Below are positions 34,663-47,183 of a stretch of DNA of 64,000 nt, in pieces. Within the stretch, counting starts at the first letter, position 1. The number at the start of each line of letters is the position of its first letter. Position numbers and translations under genes: made by a program. Source of the stretch: Xenopus tropicalis (taxonomy: Eukaryota > Chordata > Amphibia > Anura > Pipidae); assembly GCF_000004195.4 (NCBI RefSeq), contig NC_030683.2, positions 7,454,411-7,518,410 of the forward strand. The letters are read 5' to 3'. A model generated the notes under the pieces. That model was not told where the DNA came from, did no database searches, and was given only the letters and a program-made list of their open reading frames with translations.

Positions 34663-35095
34663 CTACATCCGGCTAATGTCATTGTTTACAAATGCTGTAT
34701 ATTTAGATAATTCGGACATGGTCAATAAGACACACGCACACAGGTATTGGACAATAGTAATAAAACATATATTCATAGATAGATAACAGAGGAATATTAA
34801 ACAGCGGATAAAGCTAAAAGGCGGTTCAATATCAGACCTAAGTCCAAGATTTTCGTTAAGTCCACGTGGGGACACTGCCCAGATGGTATAACCTGCAGGC
34901 TTCCGGTTCATGTAAGGCAAGGTCACTATTATATATAATAAATATCACCATGTCCAGCTCAAACATCAACTCGCCAAAAGTAGAACGCGGTCCGGGTTCA
35001 TTTACTTGATTTAAGCAACTTCTCTATTGCCTTATGGTCTTGGAGCACAAAACGCGTAAGGCAATAGAGATGTTGCTTAAATAAAGTAAATAGTT
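34663..35095 (-). mobile_element. Third Penelope-like element: endonuclease tail plus hairpin region
   Basis: Minus-strand 34800-34926 reads GYTIWAVSPRGLNENLGL, the PLE GIY-YIG terminal pattern (compare CVAPRGLN at 19895-19920). Next to it, 34997-35091 folds back on itself: TTAAGCAACTTCTCTATTGC pairs with GCAATAGAGATGTTGCTTAA around a loop containing AAAACGCGT, similar to the GAAACGCGT of the element at 21181. Only end fragments remain. Confidence 0.55.
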
Positions 35096-36195
35096 TCTAA
35101 ATTATTATTACAGTGACCTTTGTGGGTTTTTCTCCTGTTTTGATGTTGAGGGACAAGGCCACGATTGCTTAATTTTGGGAAAATTGGAATTCTTTCGCCA
35201 TACGGTGAAATGCGAGTAAACCATAGCCGGTATTCTAACGTTTCTTGCCCTATTTTGGCCCACTTTCCAAACAAGAGAATCATTCACCTTAGATATGAGA
35301 TTCATCTGATTGGATCACGTTGATGGGATGCGGCCATTGCGCCATGGACTGGATGAACAAGGCAATGCACTCTTTGCCCCGATAGGATCTTTAAACCTTC
35401 CTAATCCACATCTGCTCATGTATGTGGAGCCCCATACACAGACCAATAATCTGCTGATGCAGTCCGTTGGCAGATTTTATCAGCACTTTAAGGGCAGATC
35501 TGTGGCTCCCAATCCTTTCATTCAAGGAGTAATAGTCTTGCCCACATATTACAGGCCACATGGGCATGGCACAGTATACACCACGTATGTGGCGGTGCAT
35601 GTAAGTTTGTGTTGGATGTTACACAGTTTGCCTGTGTGGGGGAGATGGACAATCTGTCCCTATGAGCATGGGCCTACAGATACCGTTCAGGCAGCTACAG
35701 CACGTCAGTTTTCATTATGCTGTAAGCTGATTGGCCTGTCCCCTATTGTAAAATCTCATAAATGTTTTCCTCCATTGTACTGGTGTTTTATCTGGTCACT
35801 GTTAATACATGGGCTGAAACATTGGGAGTAGGCGATACCTCTGATAGTGGCTGGGCACCGGCAGCATGTTGATATTATGATCCATGGGTTTCCCAAATAA
35901 GCTTCGCTCACCCCCATCTGCATTTTAAAATTTTAAAAGGTCGGGAAACTCAATACAAACCCTTCCAAATAGCAGTCTGTGCACTGAAGGTATAAGATAT
36001 ATTATCAGAAGCCTTGCTAACAATATTTTCCTTCTCATACTGCAATATAATTAAGTTGGCAAAGAGGGCAGCGGGACAAATTGGGACTGATGAATAATAT
36101 AAATATATATATTTATATTCTGATATAAGGGATTAGGTACAATAAATGTTACTAGCCGTTGGTCCATATTGGCCTAAGGCTAATGTCACACCAGG
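35096..36195. other. Unassigned sequence, no gene supported
   Basis: A 173-codon plus frame spans 35310-35831 but has no family motif, and its wording (GCCCCATACAC, AGATTTTATCAGCA) resembles MITE interiors. 36090-36120 holds a TATA-rich microsatellite-like stretch. No RNA gene seen. Confidence 0.4.
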
Positions 36196-36199
36196 TACA

Positions 36200-36955
36200 G
36201 TATATATATTTATTTATTTTTTTTATTTTTAAAAAACTTTTTCATAACAATCATCAAAGTTGCTTATTACATATGGAAGTTGACATGTAATTATAACAGA
36301 ATAATGATTATGTCTATTAAGATTCTCATCCAGGCCATGATATACAGTTTCTAGTAGAATTAAGTCTAAAACAACTGGACTTTTCTGAGTTTTTCTTGAA
36401 AACGTTTCACCACTCATCCGAGTGGCTTCTTCAGTTCAAATGACTGGTAGGGAATTCCCTGGTATTTAAACCCTTGAGGGTAGTACAGACACGAACATCC
36501 AATCACAACAGTTCCATTGAACTTATTCAGTTAGGTGTTGGCTGGAACTGACAGGTGTAAGAAGGCATGATCCAGTCACAACGGTACCATGATTCTCAAT
36601 GATGCATTGGTTAATCCTTCAAAGTACATGACGAAGTGTGAACTGTTGTAAAACCGCCGGGGTAAGGATGTCAAAGCGGCATTGTGTGTTGATGACAAGC
36701 GGTGTCGCAGGCCCCCTCCTCTGTTCACGGATGGTTTTTCCAGGCTGGCATAAATGGCCTCTTTCAAACTATCTGTCCTTTTGGTCCAAAATATGCACGT
36801 TACTGTCCTCAAAAAAGTGTCCTTCTTCTTTCTTCTCTCTTCTTTCTTCTTTGAGGTGTAGATAGACTGCTGAGTCTTGTCCTGAGGAGTTACCCCCCTT
36901 ACGTTGTGCCAAGTCAGAGCACTCTTCACTACACTGGTCAGCATAGACCACATTA
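36200..36955 (-). mobile_element. Fourth Penelope-like element with hammerhead-type motif
   Basis: Minus-strand 36955-36600 encodes SLKEAIYASLEKPSVNRGGG followed by LRHRLSSTHNAALTSLPRRF, the end of a GIY-YIG domain typical of one fish/frog PLE lineage. Downstream, 36428-36434 reads CTGAAGA on the minus strand, a six-base-pair stem (CCACTC/GAGTGG) follows, and GAAAC sits at 36404-36408: a hammerhead ribozyme core. The following ATCATGGCCTGGATGAGAAT is part of the pseudo-LTR. The 5' side is cut by the L2 LINE at about 36960. Confidence 0.75.
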
Positions 36956-36959
36956 CTTT

Positions 36960-37981
36960 TCATGAGCTAAAACAGAGCTCATGGTCTTCCCGCCCAAACC
37001 TGGCCCTCCTCCTCCTTTCACCATTACTATTGATGGCATGACCATCAACCCTGTAAATTCTGCACTCTGCCTTGGGGTTATCTTTGACCAGTCCCTCTCC
37101 TTCTCTAACCATATTAATAACACTGCCAAAACCTGCCGCTTTTTCCTCCGCAATATTGCCAAGATACGCCCCTTTCTTTCACAAGCAACAGCTAAAACAC
37201 TAATTTATGCCCTTATCCTTTCCTGCTTAGACTACTGCAATCTCCTACTAACCGGCCTCCCAGACTCCCACCTCTCTCCCCTGCAATCCATCTTAAACTC
37301 TGCTGCCAGGATCCTCCTGCACTCTCCTAAGAGGGATCCTGCTCAGCCTCAATTAAGCTCACTAGCATGGCTGCCTGTCAAGCAAAGGATAGCTTACAAA
37401 ATCCTTCTGCTGACATTCAAAGCCCTTCACTCCTCTGCTCCTCACTACATTCCCTCACTGGTCTCCCTACATGTTCCTGGTCGTCTCCTCCGCTCCTCTC
37501 AGAGCCTCCGTCTCTTTACACCACCCACACCCACTGCGCTCTCTCGTCTTAACCCTTTCTATCTCGCTGCTCCTTACCTCTGGAACTCTATCGCTGAATC
37601 CCTCCGTAGGGAACACTCACTAACTCTCTTTAAGAAAAAACTCAGCTGTTACCTTCTGGAGCAATAAGACATTATTTTGCCCAGTCCTGCGCTTAAGTTC
37701 AAATGCCCATACCTGATGCACTCTTACCTTCCAGTTTGTGCCTGTATGTTACCCAACCACTTAGATTGTAAGCTCTACGGGGCAGGGACCTCCTTCCTAC
37801 TGTGTCTCATACTACATGGCACTTATATATATATATATACATATGTGTATTTATTGTATTTATTTATTATATCACTTATCCTCCCTGTGTGTAATTTTGT
37901 ATTCTGTAAGACTGTACAGCGCTGCGTACCCTTGTGGCGCTTTATAAATAAAGTTATACATACATACATACATACATACAT
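36960..37981 (+). mobile_element. L2-type LINE, 3' end with RT C-terminus
   Basis: A plus frame at 36981-37667 encodes LGVIFDQSLSFSNHINNTAK, LILSCLDYCNLLLTGLP, LAWLPVKQRIAYKILLLTFK and LWNSIAESLRREHSLTLFKK, the RT C-terminal region of L2-clade LINEs. The 3' end GCGCTTTATAAATAAAGTT with a CATA microsatellite (37955-37981) is the usual L2 tail. The endonuclease and RT catalytic core are missing (5' truncation). The 687-base frame is intact, suggesting modest age. Confidence 0.85.
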
Positions 37982-38000
37982 GTGCTTTGGTGTAGGGTCT

Positions 38001-41000
38001 TTAAGGTGCACCAGCTTTTGTCTCAGAGTGTTGCTGGGGGGGTGAGGGAGGTGAGAGTTGGGGGAGGGGGAGCTGGGGGGAGCTTTTCTCCCAGCTCCCC
38101 AACCCCTTCCTCCCTCCCTCTCCCACTTCCAGCTCCTCCCCCTCTATCCTCTGTCCCCTGTATCTCTCTATACCCCTTTGTACCTTGAACAAGCTTTTCT
38201 CCACATCAGATTGTCTTGGGGTAGCGTTCTTGTCCGCTGCTTCCCGATCCTTTCTGAAGCTCAAATTTAAATAAAGGAAGCAGGTTCCTCCAATCACTGC
38301 CACTACTGTTAAAAACATTAGGGCAAATTGCATGCATTCAAAGGAAGTCTTCTCAGAATTCGACTCCTGGATCTTAACAGATATCTGTCAGATAGAAAAG
38401 ATAGAGTAATTATAACTATTCTTTATTTATAGAGTTCTGACACATTTAAAATTTCTAAAATAAATCAGAACAGATTGTACTTACATATTCAATAATAAAT
38501 GGAGCACCTACGCCTGCAATCAACCGCGTCAGGAAGGCCTGTAGCTGTCCAGCGATTGTGTAGAATTTTGGCCGTATTACAGACTGGGGGGAGAGAAAAG
38601 AGTCAGTGAGGGTTGGGATTGCTTCACAAGGAACAGCACAAAGGCAGATATTACAGGAATTGCATTACTTAGTCACTGAGGGACCAAAGGAGCCTGATAG
38701 ATGACTGCCAGTGATGGCATTACATTATCATTAGCAGAACAAATCGAGGATGATATTGCCCTAGCCAGCTATGGATCATGCTATAGAGAAACAGACAAAA
38801 GTGCATGAAAAGTTCCTTACCAGCATCATATCCTCTGATAGGGCCTGGTTTAAGCTCAGGAAAACTCCACTGATAAAGAGGAATACCTGAAGGGCGAGAG
38901 AAGGGAAAATCAGATATAGAAAGCAAACAAGTCATTCCCTCCAAAAATGCCCTAAATCTGCCATTAGGTATTGTTACCCACCTACTGCTAGCCCTGTACC
39001 CTTGTCCTAAAGCCACAGCTACATACACAGTGCAAGGAAATAAACATAAACCCATGTTAGATTAAACCGATAATACTCACACATGGAAGGACAATGCCAT
39101 CTTTGATGAAAAACAAAAATAAAGAAAAGATGGGTGTAAAGGCAAAGAGTCCTACGGCGCAGACCCATGGACCTGCACTGTGAGGCTCTTTGCTCAATAG
39201 CTTGCTGATTTCCATCCCTAACAGCATGCCGAGTACATCCGCTGCACATTTGATTGCTGAGTAGACCATACTAGGGGAAAGAAAGACAAGGGTGTTGAGT
39301 ACAAACTGCCGACTTCTGTGTTGCACCATATTATATCTACATTCCTTGTGTATGTTCTACTGCCAGGAAAACCATTGCTAGGTTACCAATAGCATAATAT
39401 AATATAAATACAAGTTACAAATATGTTGGAGATTTATTAACACATATTAGTAGTATTATAATTAATAATATACAGAAGTTTTGATAAATCCAAAGAGAGT
39501 ATGAAATGAAACTTACAAGTCACTGTAGTAACTCTGAGACAAGAAAAGGGGCCATTGTTTCCCCGTCTCATTCCTGGTTCTGTCCAAGAAATCAGGAATA
39601 ACTGCAAACATGCCCTCGTGAATAAAGTCCACACTAAGGGAACCTATCATAATAAGGGCAAAGCTCCACCTGAAAGAGGAAAGGTGACATTAGTGGCACA
39701 TGAATAACTTTTATTTCTCATTCATCAAAAAAATGAAAAGACATTACTTTGCAATATCAATATAAAAATAGTTTCCATAAAACTGAGCTTCTGATTATTA
39801 TTGCAATGTATTTGCTTTAATGTTCCCCAATGGAAGACATTTTTATTGTCACATAAATCTGAATTCCCACCCATTCAGTGCAGACATAATACAGCTTATT
39901 CAGATATAGACAATGCGCAAATGTGTCATGGAAATTCTGTAGCTTCAATTTATTTACTTTGGCTTCTTGTGACATTAATCATTGCAATCCCACAGAACAT
40001 GAATGCTTTTGTATTTGCTAAACTAAACATGTCAGAGGGACTAGATCGTCAGCTCCTTTTGCCTAAAGATAAAGAGATACTCACGTCAGCAGAGGCTTCA
40101 AACAGGAAAAGAGGGAACATTCCACTTGAGGTTCATCATCTTCATCCTCTTCTTCCGTGTTGCCTCCAGATGGGTCCTTCATAAATAGCAGTAGTAGGCT
40201 CAAACAAATGACTCCAAGGCACGGCGCTATCTGTATCCAAGACAACTGACAGTTAGCCGACTGCATGATTAACACTGGCTGAATGTAAAAGCACAAGAAC
40301 TGGCCAATGGCTGAGCAGATACTCTGCTCCCTCTAAATCTGGACCACTTATATTACCAGAAACAGCCTAAAGGGGACTATTGTTCCTGGTGCATTTCAAA
40401 GGCCTAATGCCAGAAAAAATAATCATCTAGCCAGTTGGTCACTATAATGCCCACGTTGAAGATTGTTTTCAGTTAGTTGCTTTTTTTTCTGAAAGTTATA
40501 TTTATGTGCTGTGATATACAATACAGTATTTTATAGATGCCAGACGAGTTATATGTCTAAATGCTAACAGATATCTTACTCTAAGCGTTATGGCGCTCAG
40601 CTGAATATATCACTTACCAGTCGTGCCACGTGCCAGGAGAATTGGTTGGCCACTAATGCTGCTATGCAGATCGCTATTAGCCTGAAGGGGAGAATGGAAA
40701 GAGTTCAGGGTTAATATAAAAGAATGAGCACAAGCAGAAGAAAACAATATACACTTACTTGTAAGACTTAGTACTTACCTGAAAAGAAAGCTACACAGCT
40801 GAGATCCAAATATGGCGAGTCTTCGATTGGACGCTGAGAACATGTGTCCAATCAGTGGTAAAGCACAGCTTAAGAAAAAATCTGCTATTATGTCCAGTAA
40901 TCCTCGCAGAAGTAGGATGAGCCAGAACCACTACAAGAAAAGGGACATAATCCTTATTAATTGTTTCATATTGTATCTGAATATCACAGAATATGAGCAG

Positions 41001-42537
41001 AAAGGAAGCTGAATATTACCTGCTTGGGTACAAAACAGAAGGTAAAAGTGAGCAGGGTCCAAAGTGTCATCCCTATACACATTATAGTCTTCTGGCTTAA
41101 CCAATCTCCAAAATATCTAAAGGCAGGACTTATAGCCAGAATGGTGAAGCCAAGAGCAAATACTGTAGGGGGAGAAAGAATGAGATTGTGAGACATAGCT
41201 AGTAAGAGCCAGAGATGGAACAAACAGTAGAAAGAGAGGAGAGTGCCGCAGAAGGAAACATATGGAATATTATTATATTTCCATTAATGCAGAGAGAAAG
41301 ACATAGCATTATAGACAATAAAAGACACAGATATTTGAGTAACACAAGGAAATGTGCCCTTACGTCCATCTACAAGTGCAGTCTTCTTTATATCAATGCC
41401 GTATTCTTCTTCAATTAATGGCATCACAGCTATAAATACAATAAAAGGACAAACAATGAAGTGAAGTTAGTAACATGGCGGTTTTACACATAGAGATAAT
41501 AGTAAAACTATAAAGGACTCTGTGAAGATGAATGGCCCCCCCAGCTTATATACTGATTGTACCCTCACCCCCAGCAAGTCCATCTCATACAAATGGTACT
41601 TTTATGCAAAGGACTTTGTTTGGGGTCCACATTAATAATAGCTTTACTATATTATAGCACATATGATCCAGTTCAACAACAGAGGGAAAAGTTGAATGAG
41701 TGGGGGTAAATGCCAGCAGAGAGATTCAAGAAAGTAATACAGGTATAGGACCCATTATCCAGAATGCTTGGGACCAAGGGTATTCCGGATAAGGGGTCTT
41801 TCCGTAATTTGGATCTCAATACCTTAAGTCTACTAAAAAATCAATAAAACATTAATTAAACCCCATAGGATTGTTTTGTGTCCAATAAGGATTATTTGTA
41901 TCTTAGTTGGGATCAATTACAAGGTACTGTTTTATTTCTACATAGAAAAAGGAAATCAGTTTTAAAAATCTGAATTATTTGATTAAAATGGAGTCTATGG
42001 GAGATGGGCTTTCCGTAATTCGGAGCTTTCTGGATAACGGGTTTCCGGATAAGGGGTCCGATACCTGTATAAGAGATTGGCGGTGGCCCTTGCTGCATGC
42101 TAGAATTACCCCCCAAAGTTTGGATCTAACATGGCAAATGGCAGTTATATAAAAATGGGTGATATTGATAGGTCCAAATGACCCATCTGAAATTAGAGTT
42201 TTGGGAAAAGCAGCAAAGGAATAGGAAATAGTGGCCAAGACTATGTCGGGGCAATAAACAGATGAGAGAGAAGAAATCTGCTTTTTCTAAGGGAATTTGC
42301 TTGCTAATTGTATGCTCAGGACACAGAATACTAAAGTCGTTTAGCTGGCCTTGCCCCTTACCTTCTGTAAAATATCTATCAAACACCATGACTGCAGTTA
42401 TAATTAGCATCACACCCCAATTCAGGATACGGGGTATTTTCGTCTTCGTTCCATTCTCTTCTTCAAGTGTTTTAATAGGTTTTGATTTAAATTTTTTAAA
42501 AATAAAAAAGTCCAAAAAATGATGGAATGTTTTAGAA
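38001..42537 (-). CDS. Spinster-family (SPNS-like) major facilitator transporter, 11 exons, first exon not found
   Basis: Minus-strand exons, all GT/AG and in phase: 42362-42537, 41364-41429, 41020-41162, 40779-40930, 40618-40681, 40085-40230, 39517-39669, 39081-39270, 38821-38886, 38485-38583, 38001-38384 (TAA 38001-38003). They give about 545 residues, close to SPNS1/SPNS2 length. Signatures: FDRYFTEAVMPLIEEEYGID after TM1, FRYFGDWLSQK (MFS motif A region), GMLLGMEISKLL, FLSLNQALSEDMML and TRLIAGVGAPFI. Spinster proteins are 12-TM carriers for sphingosine-1-phosphate (SPNS2) or lysophospholipids (SPNS1, lysosome). The usual GxGEAS segment is replaced by GLLDIIADFF, so substrate may differ. 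An acidic loop (TEEEDEDDEP) follows TM6 and the C-terminus is Ser/Pro/Gln-rich. The exon at 42537 starts with an acceptor, so the ATG exon lies upstream. No stops or frameshifts: likely functional. Confidence 0.85.
41738..42069. mobile_element. MITE with TACAGGTATAGGACCC ends, in the first seen intron of the transporter
   Basis: TACAGGTATAGGACCCATTA at the left and GGGGTCCGATACCTGTA at the right form inverted ends with internal TTATCCAGAA/TTCCGGATAA words. Same family as 47184-48077. It lies between the exons at 42362 and 41429. Confidence 0.75.
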
Positions 42538-42899
42538 CTGCAACAAATAGAGAATAAAATTAGGCTTCTGGCAAAAAATCCCTCATCTCTGTCTCATGTT
42601 CCGCGAGGGAGAACGGACAGGAAACAAAGACGCCGGTTACAAACCAAATATCTGACTAATAAAAATGTAGGCTCTGAGCTCTGACCAACAACACAACATT
42701 CCTGGCTGCCATAGGGAACCTAAAGCAACCGGGAATGTCAGAAATATAAATACAATAATATAAATTATATTACTATTAATGATAATAATATGAATAATAA
42801 TAATAATAATATTACTAATAGTTATTAGTCATTATAAATAATATTATAAACTAGAAAGGGAAGTTTGAGAACAAACTTCATGTTGGGTTGAAAAACATG
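42538..42899. other. Upstream flank of the transporter; no first exon identified
   Basis: The acceptor TATTTGTTGCAG (minus, ending 42538) shows that another exon lies further up. The only ATG with good context nearby (minus, near 42600) stops after a few codons. A TAATAA microsatellite occupies 42775-42845. Confidence 0.5.
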
Positions 42900-45690
42900 A
42901 AGTCACTGAATGGGCTCCGCCCACTTTCTCTGACCATGGACCACAGTTATATAGTTAAAACCACTGTGCAAAGTTTGGGGACCCTGGTTTTAATAGTGTC
43001 TGAATGGCAGCAACTTAAATTTCCCCACCAAAAGTCAACGAGTGACAACAGTGGTTGGTGGCTCCACCCCCTTTTTCTAACCTGGAACTGCAGTTACCCA
43101 GTGACTAACTCTGTTTAGGGACCCTAGGATTAATATTAAAAGAACGGCAGCAGTTTAAATTTAAACCAATAAAAGTCAATAGGTGAATTGTGATTGGTGG
43201 GTGTGCCCACTTCTTCTAACCTGGCATAAATAGTGTGAGAATGGCAGCATTTTAAATTTAAACCAATAAAATTCAATGGATGAAATCTGATTGGCTGTTA
43301 GTGGCCCAACCCACTTTTCCTATTTTTGAACTGCAGTCCCCCAGTGACCAACTTTGCAAATTTTGGGGACTCAGGCATAACAACTGTGAGACTGACAGCA
43401 TTTTACACTTCCCCATTGTACCATTACCATAGTAAATAGGTGAAATGTTATTGGCTGTTTATTGGCTCCGCCCATTTTGTTTCTAACGTGAAACGGCAAA
43501 TACCCAGTGACGAACTCTGGGAACTTTAACAACCCTGGAATTAATATTTAAATAATGGCATCAGTTTAAATATAAACCAATGAAATCTAATGGGTGGAAA
43601 TGGATTTGCTGTTGGTGGCTCCTCCCACTTGTCTAACCCTGAATGTGTAGTCAGCGAGTGACTGACTGTGCAAAGTTTGGGAACCCTGACATAAATAGTG
43701 TGAGAAAAGCAGAATTTTAAATTTAAACAAAAAAAATTCAATAGGTGAAGTCTGATTGGCTTTTGGTGGCTCCACCCACTTATTAAAACCTAAAAATGCT
43801 GTCCCCTAGTGACCCTGGTGTTAATACTGTGAGAATGGCAGCAGGTTGGATTTCCCCATTGAAAATCAATAGTTAAAATCTGATTGGCTGTTGGTGGCTC
43901 CACCCACTTTTCCTAACTCTGAACTGCAGTTACCAGGTGACTAGCTTTGCAAAGTTTGGAGACCTTAGTATTAATATTTAAAGAATGGCCGCAGTTTACA
44001 TTTAAACATATGAAGTCTATAGGTGAAATCTAATTGGTTGTTGTTGGCCCCACCCACTTTTCTAAACTTGGAACATAGTCACCTAGTGACAAACTGCAAA
44101 GTTTGGGGACCCTGACATTAAACTTGTGAGAATGGCAGCAGTTAAAATTTTCCCACTGAAAACAATGAAAGAAATATGATTGGCTTTTGGCGGCCCCGCC
44201 CACTTTTTCTAACCTTGAGTACAAAGTCACCCAGTGACTGACTGTGCAAAGTTTGCGAACCCTGGCATCAAACCAATAAAATTCAATAGGTGAAATCTGA
44301 TTGGCTGTTGGTGGCCCCGCCCACTTTTTCAAAACTAAAACTGCAATCCTCTAGTGACCAACTGTGAAAAGTTTGGGGACCCTGGTGTTATTACTGTGAG
44401 AATGGCAGCAGATTGGATTTCCCCATTGAAAGTCAATAGGTAAACTCTGATTGGCTGTTGGTGGCTCCGCCCACTTTTTCTTACCTTGAACCACAGTTAC
44501 CTGGTGCCTAACCCAGGGGCGCTTCTGCCATTAGGCGAGTTGAGAAACTCGCCTCAGGCGGCAGAAGTGCCCCAGTTACCAGGGTTGGCAAAAAGCCGCT
44601 CCTGGTAACTTTAAGAGCCGAATTTCCGGTTTTTAAACCGGAAATTTGGCTCTTCTAGTGCAGAGAGCGCAATTGCGCTCTCTGCACTAGCGATCTCACC
44701 GCCCCCGGACCCGCTCCTGCGCTCAGAAGGTAAGCGCTGGGGAGCGGGGTGGGGGGCGGCATCCAGGAGCCGCCTCAGGCGGCGATATGTCCAGAATCGC
44801 CCCTGGCCTAACCATGCAAAGTTTGGGGACCCCGGTGTTATTACTGTGAGAATGGCAGCAGGTTGGATTTCTGCCAAGTCAATAGGTAAAATCTCATTGG
44901 CGGTTCACAGCTCCGCCCACTTTTGGGCATCCAACAATCATCATATTTTCATTCAGGCTGAGCCCATGACTATGTGATTCAAGTTTGGGGAGTGTAGCCT
45001 CAAAGCTGTAAGATTGGCAGGAGTTTACCTTTTCCCATAAAAGTCAATGGGTAAAATTTGATTGGCTGTTGTTGGCCCCTCCCACTTTGCGGTTTAAAAA
45101 CAAAAACAAACTTGAATGCGTAGTCACCCAGTGACTGACTGTGCAAAGTTTGGGAACTCTGGCATCAAACCAATAAAAATCAATAGGTGAAATTTGATTG
45201 GCTGTTAGTGACTCCGCCCACTTTTCAAATCTATAACTGCAGTCCCCTAGTGACCAAGTGTAAAAAGTTTGGGGACCCTGGCGTTATTACTGTGAGAATG
45301 GCAGCAGGTTGAATTTCCGCCAAATCAATAGGTAAAAGCTGATTGGCGGTTCACAGCTCCGCCCACTTTTGGGCATCCAATAATCATCCTATTTTCATTC
45401 AGGCTGAGCCCATGACTATGTGATTCAAGTTTGGGGAGTGTGGCCTCAAAGCTGTAAGATTGGCAGCAGTTTCAATTTCCACGTTAAAGTCAATGATTAA
45501 AATTTGATTGGCTGTTGTTGGTCCCTCCCACTTTGCGGTCATCCAACAAATGTTGCTGCTTCATTCGGGGTGACCCCATGATTATGTTATTCAAGTTTGG
45601 GGGGTGTAGCTTCAAAGCTGTAAGTGTGGCAGCAGTTTGAAAATCTTCCCTGTCAAAGTCAATGGGAAAATTGGGGGGTTCGGAGCGGCG
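42900..45690. repeat. Degenerate ~140-bp tandem repeat with CCAAT and CCGCCC boxes
   Basis: About 17 units of GATTGGCTGTTGGTGGCTCC-GCCCACTTTT, then GTGACTAACTGTGCAAAGTT-type and GAGAATGGCAGCAG segments. The CCGCCCACTTTT word recurs at spacings of about 130-165 bp (for example 43901, 44051, 44197, 44326, 44467, 44914, 45215, 45360). It is strongly diverged, hence old. A hAT MITE inserted at 44514. Short minus frames are artefacts. It lies 5' of the spinster-like gene. Confidence 0.85.
44514..44805. mobile_element. hAT-type MITE with perfect 8-bp target duplication
   Basis: The element starts CAGGGGCGCTTCTG and ends CAGAATCGCCCCTG. It is flanked by GCCTAACC at 44506-44513 and GCCTAACC at 44806-44813. 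The interior has GCCTCAGGCGGC palindromes and a GAGCGCAATTGCGCTC hairpin at 44666-44681. The perfect duplication indicates a fairly recent insertion into the tandem array. Confidence 0.92.
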
Positions 45691-47183
45691 CCACAAAAAG
45701 ACAGGGGGCACAATCGCTTAGAAAAGCACAAGCAACCTGCTCCGCTATAGGGCGAAGATGTGTGGGGAGTTTGGGTGTTGTACCCCTAAACCTGTAGGAG
45801 GAGTAGCGTTTAGAAAATGGGGGGCGCTAAGAAGAAGTGGAAGAAGAGTCTGTGGGTTTCAGCCCAATATAATTACACAGCGCCAATGGGCATAAGGGTT
45901 AGAGATATTATTAGTGATGGGTGAATCATTCCCCATGGATTTGCAGTGAACTTCTGCGAAACGGGAGTCAAAATTTGCCACATCGAAAAATGACGCGCGT
46001 GACATTCCTTTTTGACGCACAAAATTTTCGTTGTTTTGTGAATTGAAAAGGGACAGAGTCGCTTATCCCTATATATTATGTGGCATAAAAAAACAACAAA
46101 ACTTGTGCCCTTTTGCTGCAGAAAAACGGCATCGTTTTTTACACGTTTTTCTTCTGGTGGAACATAAAAAAACTACAGTAATTTAGTAAAATCTGATGTT
46201 TAGTGACGAGCAAATCTGTCCTGTTTTGTCAGAAAATTCGCAAATTATGTGAAAATTCGTAAAACGGCAAACGGTGAATTTAGTTTTACACCAAAAATAT
46301 AGAAAATCTCCCACTCCATACAAATGTACATTTTATATCAAAATCCCTGCCCATTGTACCGGGTAACACAAAGGGATCAATATATGGATTCTAGCAGCTA
46401 ATCTTTCTTACCAACACGCCATCATGTCTAAACTTTAACTGAATCTGTCACTCACTCAATAAGTAGCCTTGGTTCTCTTATCAGCATTATGACATCACAA
46501 TCACTCTGATCTTCTCTTCAATTGCGACATCACACACAACACTTCCTCTGTGGGTTGCCATGGATACATGCCATTGTTTCAAGTAATGCCAATGAGGAAT
46601 ACATGGTTTCTAGCAGCTGACAGCGCCATTTTAGCTTTCCCGCTTACACGCCATTGCCTCCCAACTCTAAATGATTGCATCAGTCACAAACTGGGACAAC
46701 CTGCCATCAACATATTGTGATAACATCACCTGTAGTATTTAAAAAAAGAAACATATTTGAAAGTGTAAATCAGTAGTAATTTACGCTAAAAAACAATAAG
46801 TGGAAGTGGGAATAAACACCAAGGGGAACGTTTATTATATAAATATAATGCAAATAAATAATGCCAAAATAAATTGGAGACCGCAGTTTACGATCCATGT
46901 CTTTTTCTGTGATTTTCCATATATTTATAGTGAGCTCGAGTTCATCAGCATTGTGCGTGTTGCATGAAAATGAATGGAAAAATATCACAAATGGTTGTTT
47001 TCTGTGCATTCTCAAGCAAGTGTAATAGTGACTACCGTAATTTTCAGCTTGCTCAGATACCGAGGGGGTCTTCATCAGGGGCGCGTGCATAAGAAATACA
47101 AAAATGTGCCCCTGACTAAGATGCCCTGGGTGGGGTAATACGCATTGGGTGTAAAATAAAGCAAGCAATATTTTTTTTTCATA
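45691..47183. other. MITE remnants and unassigned sequence
   Basis: 45908 (TTAGTGATGGGTGAATCATT) and 46199 (GTTTAGTGACGAGCAAATC) are diverged starts of the TAGTGATG-type MITE seen at 13894. The rest is AT-rich; a 132-codon minus frame at 46770-47168 has no motif. No RNA gene seen. Confidence 0.45.

Noticed and set aside
35310..35831. 173-codon plus frame
   Set aside because: No family motif, no splice signals, and wording resembles MITE interiors.
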